Notes under the pieces: generated by a model
What the model was told of the DNA's origin: nothing
Databases searched by the model: none
Seen by the model: only the letters and a program-made list of their open reading frames with translations
Assembly (NCBI GenBank): GCA_029449235.1
Contig: JANATG010000014.1
Location: 1,488,001 to 1,552,000 of the forward strand
Source of the DNA: Linnemannia schmuckeri
Lineage: Eukaryota > Mortierellomycota > Mortierellomycetes > Mortierellales > Mortierellaceae
DNA length: 64,000 nucleotides
Reading direction: 5' to 3'
Position numbers and translations under genes: made by a program
Shown here: positions 56,401-64,000 of the stretch, one piece after another
Layout of the letters: each line of letters opens with the position of its first letter
How positions within the stretch are numbered: the first letter of the stretch is position 1

Positions 56401-59400
56401 TTATTTCTATCACGACCAACAGAGCAAAACGTTTCCTGATTCCTACAATAGTCTGTTCTAATAATCCATTCTCACCGCTGTTGTTCAGACACGAATTTGA
56501 ACCTTGATCTCCGTTCCGCGTCCATCTCTTTGCCCTTCTTTTCTTGCTAAAACAAGAAAGCAAACAAGAGCAGCAAGGACTCTGTCCCTGACGCGTGCAG
56601 ATCTGTTACTGTTGCAAGTATCTGTTTGTGATCGTGGTCCTGTTTGTGACCTTTGATCCTTTTTTTTTTCCGTCTTCTTTACTCGCCTTTGTAGCCCCTG
56701 ACCCCGACCCTGACCGACTGACTGACATGGTACGCTCGATATGTCCTTGAAACAAATAAGATTAAGAGTAACAAGTTGTTTTTAACTTTGTCGATGTGTT
56801 AGTGCCATGGCATAGAAGAAGACGAACAATAAAAACGTGTGATTGCGCGAGTGCGCGTGCGCGAAGTGTTCCTTACCACTCACAAACGTGACACAATGGA
56901 CAAACCCATGGCTCTTTTGCCTCACCCTCCCCTACCCCACAGCTTCTCCACTAGTCCTTTGTGGACACATGTTCCCCCTTCTCCTCTTCTTCATCCTTCC
57001 GCACGACCATACTACAATATGCACCCGCAGGCAGACATGTATTACGCTGCTGCTCTATCTACCTTGCATTGCCTGTCACTCTGCCCACTCCTGCCTTGTA
57101 TTTCTGATGGGAGGGAGCCTTGTCCCTTAGCATGCTGAACGTTCCTTGCATTTTTTTAGCATTTCGATATTTCCCTTGTGTTCTCCTCTGACCACATTGT
57201 GGCCTTATCTTAGTTCCTGAGTATGTCTGTGAGATCCCTAGTCCTTTTAACCCTCCCCTTCTCCCTTCCTCCTTTGCTTTCTTTATAGCAAAAAAAAAAG
57301 CAAATAAAGAGAATGATGTGCATACTACTACCCTGCCGATATGAAGGGTCTCGCTTCGAAATGTATCTCCCGCTAACACTTGCACGCAAACAATAAGGTA
57401 AAAGAAACATCCTTGCGCCGGACAAGGGGAGACCAATTCTTCAGTTCTCTCTATTGTAAACAAAAAGGCATCCATGCATGAAGATGAATTGGGGGAAAAG
57501 CGACCTGTATCGCCAAAGGACAGGGGTGTGTGTGGCAAAACTAAATTTTGACAGATGTGGTCCCTTTTTTGTTCAGGGAACTGACCTTGGGCTTTTCTCC
57601 TGTTGTGGTCTTTCCATTGTTCCTTCCATTTATCGACTCTTCCCGCTTGTGGCAAGTTTGAGTTGTTCCTATTCACCCCCCTTCTTCCCGCTCCTTCTCG
57701 CACGGACAACAATCTTTCTCTCTCGCTTGTGTTTTCTACTTTCCTATCCCCTTGAACTGAAAATCAACCCATCTTGTGGACCATTGACCTAGCTTAGCCC
57801 CCCAAGTACTCTCGAAACGCGCCTCCAAGAGTCCCTCAATTCTTAATCTCTAAATTGTCTATGGCCGTCTTGTGTGTATTTTTACTTTATTAATCAAAAG
57901 CAGATAGATCGCCGTCGCCTCCTTTTTCGTACAGTTATTCAACAATGAACCACATTGTGATCCTTGAGGAGGGATTCAAAAAAGGAATCATCTTTTTTTC
58001 ATTTTTCTATGCGACGAAGGAGCAAGATTGCTTTGTATATTGGGTACAAAATAGGAGAGGGGTTTAGGACGGTCTAGACTGGCTTAGAGTTTGGTCAACC
58101 TGGGGGTATTTGGCAAAGGTCCCATTTGCAAGGTACCGCAAGATGTGATGATAAACGGATGAATTTAAATGCGTAAAAAAAAAAACCAAGAAGAATCACA
58201 ATTTTGCTTGGTGAATGCGGGAAGGAATGAAGTAGGAAACAAGAGAACAAGGCATGTCTGTCAAGCCAGGCGAATGGCGAGAGAAAGGCACTATTGCTAC
58301 ACGTTTACCTTTTTGTGTTTGAAGTGGAAGACAAACAAGCGTGTCTGTTTTTGATCAAATTATGCGCATTTTCGAAATCCAATTTTTTGTCTTCCCTTGC
58401 ATTGCATCGCACTCCTGTGGTAGGTGTGGTAAGAATATCAAGGAAAACAAGGAGAAGAGAAAATACAGAAGGAAAATACATTTGTGGCCAAGTGCAACTC
58501 TCAGATGACACGTCGTTGTAAAGCACAGCTATAGTGGGCGAAAGTATGTGTACCGCCGATACAAATGGGAGCGTGGGTACGAGGGTGCGGTGGTTACAAA
58601 AAGGTGCATGATGGATATAGGGAGGGGGGCATGCATAAACACGTAGATACCCGAGGGAAAGGTGGAGAGAGATATATGTGTGTGAGTAGATAGATAGGGT
58701 AGATCTACTCTCTCACCATGCCACGTTTTTCGTGTCAGTTGATGGACGACGCGTCGAGATTAAAGTAACCAATCAGACAAGGCAGTCGGAGTGAAAGAAA
58801 TGACTGAGCTTGTCTGTCCTCCATCTTAAAAACGAATAAAAAGTGTCAAGTGCGCAAGTAAGACTACTTGACAAAAAAAAAGGGTCTGAGAGGGAGGTGA
58901 GAAAGGGGTGTAAGGGCAAACGGTACATTGCCCTTTGTTCAGAGAGGAACATGTCACTGGTTCATAGCACTGACTCAGCATTGACGGGGTATGCGTCTGT
59001 GATGCAGTTGAAGTAGCTGAAGATGGATTGGTATGATAGCGAGGTGCACGGTCAGGTCACCTTGAGCAAGTTGTTAGAAAAGGGCCAGAGAGCATGCACC
59101 GTGCAAAAGTTGTTTGCGTAAGTAGTCAAATAAACAAAAAGAATGGGCTTATATGGCGGAAAAAAGCCAGCGAGGGCATGCTCTAAGGAAGTGCCACCAA
59201 ATTTTGATGGAAATATGACATAGCAAAAAGGTAGAGCAGTTGATCGCATGCGCTGCAGGAGAAGACAGGCCTAAAGAAGGCAAAGAAGAAGGGCATCATC
59301 ATCGAATCAGCCGATACACCCCACCTGTGCTGGCTGTCCAATACTTAAGCCATTTTTCTACTACTGTCACCTCCATCACACTCCCCCATCGTTCCTCCAC

Positions 59401-59630
59401 TCTTCCCCATCGCCCTATTTAGTACCTTCTTTCCCTTTTCTTCTTTTGTTCGCTTCCTTCGTTTTCTCTTTTCCGCATCAATCACTCTCTCCTTTCCTTC
59501 CTTGCTTCCTTCCTAATCATCGTTGTCGTCATAGATCCCAGATCTTCTCGTCTTCTTGTTCTCCCACTCACTGAACTTTTCTTTCTCTTTCTTTGTTTCA
59601 GTCACCGCTACGCACTATCCGCCCGCCACC

Positions 59631-59675
<45 letters not shown>

Positions 59676-60383
59676 TTCTTGTCTCCTGTTCTGTATCCGT
59701 CACTCATTACACTCTTCCATTTCAACGGTTGACACAGGACAGCAACGACATTCACATCAGTAGCAAGCTACTTGTCTCTTTTCCCTTTCATATAGCTGTG
59801 CGTACTCCCTTACACTTTGCCAAATAGCCCTCCGCCTTCTTCAGGTGAACACGACTGACTCCGTGGTAGCTCTTCTTGCCCTCCCCTCCCCTTTCCCCTC
59901 TCTCGTCCTCCCCTTTGGAGCTCATTCACTCCACTTGTCTTTTCAACTTCTCTCTCCTCACTCTTTTCATACAGAAAAAAGGATATATATCGAACCTGGG
60001 TCTCGTTTGCGCTCGTGGCTTAACATCACCATATCACACTTTTTCCTTTTTTCATTATTCGTCTCTCACTCAGTCCCTCACTTGACCACAAAACAGCAAT
60101 TCTTCTTTCTATTCTTCTCTGCGTCGTTCCTTTCACGAACCAACAACAAACAGGCGCTCTCTGCAACGAACCTCGCCACCTTTTGAACCCTCGGGAACAG
60201 CAAGCTCGACTGAAACGACCACCACCTCCACTACACTCACGCAAGAAACAACAATAAATACGCACGGGAGGCAAGGCATATAACCACAGAAGAGACAATA
60301 CACACATACCCCCAACAAGAAGTGCGCCGAGACCATACAGCACAACAAACAACCCATACGAGGACGATCGAAAAAAATCGACG
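53457..60383. other. Almost 7 kb without a supported gene
   Basis: Alternating strand-biased blocks. The minus-strand leader of the 53456 exon comes first, followed by an A20 run at 53954–53973. Purine-rich plus strand occupies 54530–54680 and especially 55330–55760. C/T-rich plus strand occupies 56220–56360, 57590–57740 and 59380–59960, the last being the leader of the TMEM184 gene. Long open frames here (for example 56839–57138 and 57059–57712 on the minus strand) lack domains and splice support. It could hold long leaders, a lncRNA or enhancer-like sequence for the two flanking genes. Confidence 0.55.
59633..59674. repeat. T42 homopolymer
   Basis: Uninterrupted T run in the C/T-rich leader about 710 bp upstream of the TMEM184-like start. 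Confidence 0.95.
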
Positions 60384-63300
60384 ATGGATCCTAACACTGC
60401 ACCAGGAGAGGATGGTGGAGGAACCGGCGCAGAGTTACCTTCAATCGCCGTCTGGTCTGCCGGCTTCTTTGCCTTCAGTGCCACTTTGATCTCTCTGGTC
60501 GCCATCTGGATGCAGCTCAAGAACTACCGCAAGCCTGTAAGTTTATACAAGGTCTCGGTCGGGGTTTATGTTCACCCTTTGATGTTTCTCAAACTACAGA
60601 AAAAAAAAGAGAGTCATCTGTTTCTTTAGGGGAGAGGAAGGGGATGAACGGATGAGGAGGATAGGAGCGATGGCAAGCTGCTCTGCAGCAGCTACAGCTG
60701 TTGCTATTGTTTGTTCGTTTTGTAAAGTTGCTCTGGTGACCACCTGGACAGCGCAATTTGGAAGATTGCAACTTACCGACCTTCCCTCTCACGCGAGTAC
60801 ATACCCCCACCATTTCGTTGTTCACGCTCATTGCTGTTTGTTGCTGTCCAGGGTGTTGGTTGTTTGCGCAACCTCCCTTTTTCCAGTTTCCCCTTTCACT
60901 CTTTCTCTTTTGTTGTATTTTCTTGCCTGTTCGCCAACTGTTCATACACTCATGCGCATTCACTTTTTGCGTTGGGCAGGCCTTGCATAGTACTTACCGT
61001 TGTCCTTCTTTGCTTTTTTGCCTTCATGCAACAATAGTTACTTCAACGTTCCGTTGTCAGAATCTTGTGGATGTAAGTCAGCATACACCAACAAAAGGCG
61101 CATATTGTTTTGTTTATCATTAGGCACTGATCCGAGATTATGGCTATGGGAACAAAGGAACCGGATAGCAATGGCACGTTGGAATTGACTTTTTATTACA
61201 CTTCGATTCTTGTGTGACAGGGTCCCAATCTTTGCTATATCATCATGGATCTCGCTGGTCTCGCTAAACATGGCCTTTTACGTGGACGCCTTCCGTGACA
61301 TTTACGAGGTATGTCTCCGCCAAGCCTTTCTTCCCTGTTCCCACCCCTGCATGTGCATGATTCTTATGGCTCATATTGACAGAAGCAAGGCGCAATCCCC
61401 TTCGCCACAACCAACGTGTACTCTTCATATGTGTGTCTTGGCATTTTTTTATTCCCTGCCAATCAATTGAAGTCGACTGCAGTCCCCCACTCTCTTCATA
61501 TTTCCTGCCATGGCTGATTGTTTTTTTTCCCTTTGATATTATGCTGACCAAATCTGGTTAGGCCTTTGTAATTTACTGCTTCTTCAGTTTGCTGGTGTGC
61601 TATCTGGGCGGAGAACGCGCTCTGCTGGTTATGTTGCACGGACGCCCCTACACCAAGCATGTCTGGCCCGTTAGTTTGTGGTCAAAGGAGATGGATGTAA
61701 GTTACCCTTTCTCCCCTCTCGTTACTGATTGCTGACCTCGCATATCATTGTTGAAGATGGGCAACATTCCTGACTTATATTGCCTCTAACGCGACATCCC
61801 TTTCTCCTCTTACCAAAATAGGTGGGTGACCCATACACATTCCTATTCATCAAGCGAGGAATTCTGCAGTATGTCTATGTCAAGCCCGTTCTTGCAGCTG
61901 TCACTATGTTGCTGAAATCCAATGGCGCCTACAATGACGGATCAATTTCGTTGAGTTCAGGATACTTTTGGGTCTCGTTCGTTTATAACCTCAGTGTCTG
62001 TCTAAGTCTCTACTGTCTCGGCATGTTCTTCATGGCCACACAGGACGACCTCGAAGAGTTCCGGTAAGCATTTCATCCCTTTTCCAATTGGACATTGTGG
62101 TTTTCGTTATTTATCCCAACCATGACAATGAACTAACACGAACGCATGCCTGATGCTGTATAAATAGCCCTATTCCAAAATTCTTGTGCGTGAAGGCGGT
62201 GATTTTCTTTTCGTTCTGGCAAGGATTTGCAATCTCGGTACTGATTGCTATGGGTATCATGAGCAACACAACACCCGACACTGCCGTGGCGATTCAGGAC
62301 TTCTTGATCTGTTTTGAGATGGTCTTTGCATCTGTCGGACATTGGTACGCGTTCTCGCACAAGGATTACACGGAACTGGATATCCACTCTGCTAGAATGC
62401 CTATCTACTATGCCGTCAGAGATGCCAGTGGCATCAAGGATATCATCCAGGATTCGTTGGAAACTCTTAGAGGAACTCGGTTCACCTACAGGACTTTTGA
62501 GCCCTCGGAGGGTGTTGCTACGGTCGGAATGAGTCGGTCAGGCAGAATCATGGCTGGTCTGAGATACACTGGTGGTGGAGCTGCTAAGTACTGGTTGCCG
62601 GATGCCAACAAGATCGGAGCCTCTGGGAGTGGTAGCATATCTGGCGCAGAAGGGCCAGGAGGGCTGGCGGCCAACATGTCGGAGCATCATCGACCAGAGC
62701 ATCCCCGGAATCCCAACTCATACAGCCAACAGGTTCTGAGCAGCAGTTATCAGGATCGAGCACCGAGCCTGTACTTTGCAGATGTGGATGAGCACGATGA
62801 TGATGGAATGGAGGAGCTGTATGATGCGTCGAAGCAATTGGAGTTTGGCGATTACAATTTCCCGGCGATTGATGTCTATGATCCTAAGCGGTCCAAGGAG
62901 AGTGACCGGCGGAAAATGGCTAGGAAGAACAAGAAGAAGGCGAAACAGTATGGTGAGGGGTCGTCGTTGCTGAGGGCTGAGAGCGGGTATGCTGGGGATG
63001 AGACGAGGCCGTTGATGAGCGAGTCTTCGAGTGGTGGTGCTACGTTTGGCAAGTCTGGATGGGATAATCAGGCATCACGGCATGCACAGCAGCAACAGCA
63101 ACAGCAGGATTCGTCGTATTATGTCGGGCGGGCAGGAACTGGACGAAATAAGGAATCTTCATCGTCGAGTAAAGCGGTTGCGTCGCGGGAGGGTTGTATC
63201 GATAACGTCAATGGATATGTCCCGGACAAGAAGAAGAAGAAAGGAGGAGCGTCTCATGCGCCTGTTAACACTCAGGGCTACGGGTACCAACAACAGCAGT

Positions 63301-63506
63301 ATCAGCAGCAGTCAGCAGCATCAACGACGACGCAGAACCATCTGAGGAGCGGGTATGATACTTATGGATATGGGTACCAGTCCTACCAGACGGATTCGTC
63401 GACAAGTCAGTGGGGTGGGGTATATAACCAGGGTCAAGGCAACAATGGCCAACAGCAGCCGTCTCCCGAGGAGGAGCATCGCGGACCCATGTTCTTTTTC
63501 TTGTAA
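60384..63506 (+). CDS. TMEM184 / DUF300 (Ost-alpha superfamily) seven-TM protein, 663 aa
   Basis: Six exons: 60384–60536, 61038–61072, 61221–61308, 61562–61696, 61822–62063, 62168–63506. All have GT–AG introns and consistent phases; exon 2 is only 35 nt. Seven membrane segments are visible: AVWSAGFFAFSATLISLVAI, MVPIFAISSWISLVSL, AFVIYCFFSLLVCYLGGERA, VKPVLAAVTMLL, YFWVSFVYNLSVCLSLYCLG, FLCVKAVIFFSFWQGFAISV, IQDFLICFEMVFASVGHWYA. Family marks are RDIYEAFVIYCF, GDPYTFLFIKRGILQYVYVK, and PKFLCVKAVIFFSFWQG. The cytosolic tail (~330 aa) is Ser/Gly/Gln-rich with a KKKK tract and is disordered. Members sit in vacuolar, endosomal or plasma membranes and relate to organic solute transporter alpha; the substrate is unknown here. 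The start follows a C/T-rich leader and an A-rich context (ACGATGG). Confidence 0.94.
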
Positions 63507-64000
63507 CAATACTTTCCTTTCTTCTCCTGTGCGATTTTTAGGACATGGGAAAATAAACACAGCATTTCATGTTTCTTGTAACTGCTCACCAAGTCTCCGC
63601 TCTACATGTTCACCTTGAGAGCCGCAATCACTCTCCTCCGACTGAACCTTACTCGTTTTTTCAGACTACTATTGCTTCACGATCCCGCGCGTCACATTTC
63701 ACTTGCCCTCAATATCCAACATTGCTTAATCACACTGGAAACTACAGTGAGTTCCATACAGGCCCCTCACAACAGTGGACTCCCCAGTACCTAACTGCAT
63801 AACACACATCCTTTGAAATCATGAGTCTTTTCTTTTCTACCATTGACCGTCGCTCCCATCATTTTTGTTGCCCACAGAGGGATATGAAGTATTACTGATG
63901 CACGAACAACAAAGACACAAAGGACACAGATAATTGCATGATTGAGAGCGACCGGCCTTCCTGCCAATGCCCGCATCTCTATTCTTTTTGGTCGAGGGGT
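63507..64000. other. 3' flank of the TMEM184-like gene
   Basis: 3' untranslated and intergenic sequence. AATAAA at 63551–63556 is a plausible polyadenylation signal. No gene seen. Confidence 0.55.

Noticed and set aside
56839..57138. 99-codon plus-strand frame with Pro/His/Tyr start
   Set aside because: Some transcription-factor-like composition, but no splice continuation or domain found.
57059..57712. 217-codon minus-strand open frame
   Set aside because: No recognisable domain, odd composition and no leader. Probably chance.
1..64000. CRISPR arrays, operons, riboswitches or phage genes
   Set aside because: No regularly spaced repeats or Shine–Dalgarno-led gene strings. The window is clearly intron-bearing eukaryotic DNA.

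Overview
This window is eukaryotic, from a filamentous early-diverging fungus. Genes carry many short GT–AG introns, promoters and 5' leaders are pyrimidine-rich on the coding strand, and A/T homopolymers of 20–49 nt are common. The mix of gene families (NACHT–pentapeptide–WD40 proteins, F-box/LRR-like proteins of about 590 residues, LINEs) points to a Mortierella-type fungus (Mortierellomycota). The kingdom is certain from the sequence. The genus-level placement is inference from family resemblance.

Layout. 1–2.3 kb: 5' half of a decayed NACHT/NLR-like gene (minus). 3.5–18.6 kb: conserved gene-rich core, with a small hypothetical gene (minus), a CCDC6-type coiled-coil gene (plus, 7 exons, one GC–AG intron), RPP14 (RNase P/MRP subunit, minus) head to head with EMG1/NEP1 (pseudouridine N1-methyltransferase, plus), then one or two unrecognised genes with an acidic, membrane-segment and low-complexity region (plus). 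18.6–21.3 kb: decayed sequence with a diverged ~180-bp tandem repeat, then a small secreted protein with a duplicated Cys domain (minus). 23–31.3 kb: two decayed F-box/LRR paralogues arranged head to head, a 2OG-Fe(II) oxygenase (minus) and an intact F-box/LRR gene (plus).

32–45.3 kb is a repeat-rich accessory block. It holds a decayed gene, a complete 5.5-kb APE-type LINE with a 13-bp target-site duplication and an overlapping TAATG ORF1/ORF2 junction, a second decayed NACHT–pentapeptide–WD40 gene, a 5'-truncated RNase H-bearing LINE fragment, an A49 tract and tRNA-Ser(AGA). 46–64 kb: a bHLH transcription factor (minus) with a probable remote upstream exon, a gene-poor stretch of almost 7 kb, and a TMEM184/DUF300 seven-TM protein (plus).

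The housekeeping genes are intact with clean splice structures. Nearly every accessory gene (NLR-like, F-box/LRR, LINE ORF2, RNase H fragment) carries stops and frameshifts, so these are more likely real decay than sequencing error. I see no CRISPR, operon or prokaryotic feature, and no clearly new multi-gene system. The most unusual items are the complete LINE with stop–start coupling, the mirrored F-box/LRR pair broken at the same codon, the duplicated-Cys secreted protein, and the possible 2.3-kb intron linking a remote exon to the bHLH gene.
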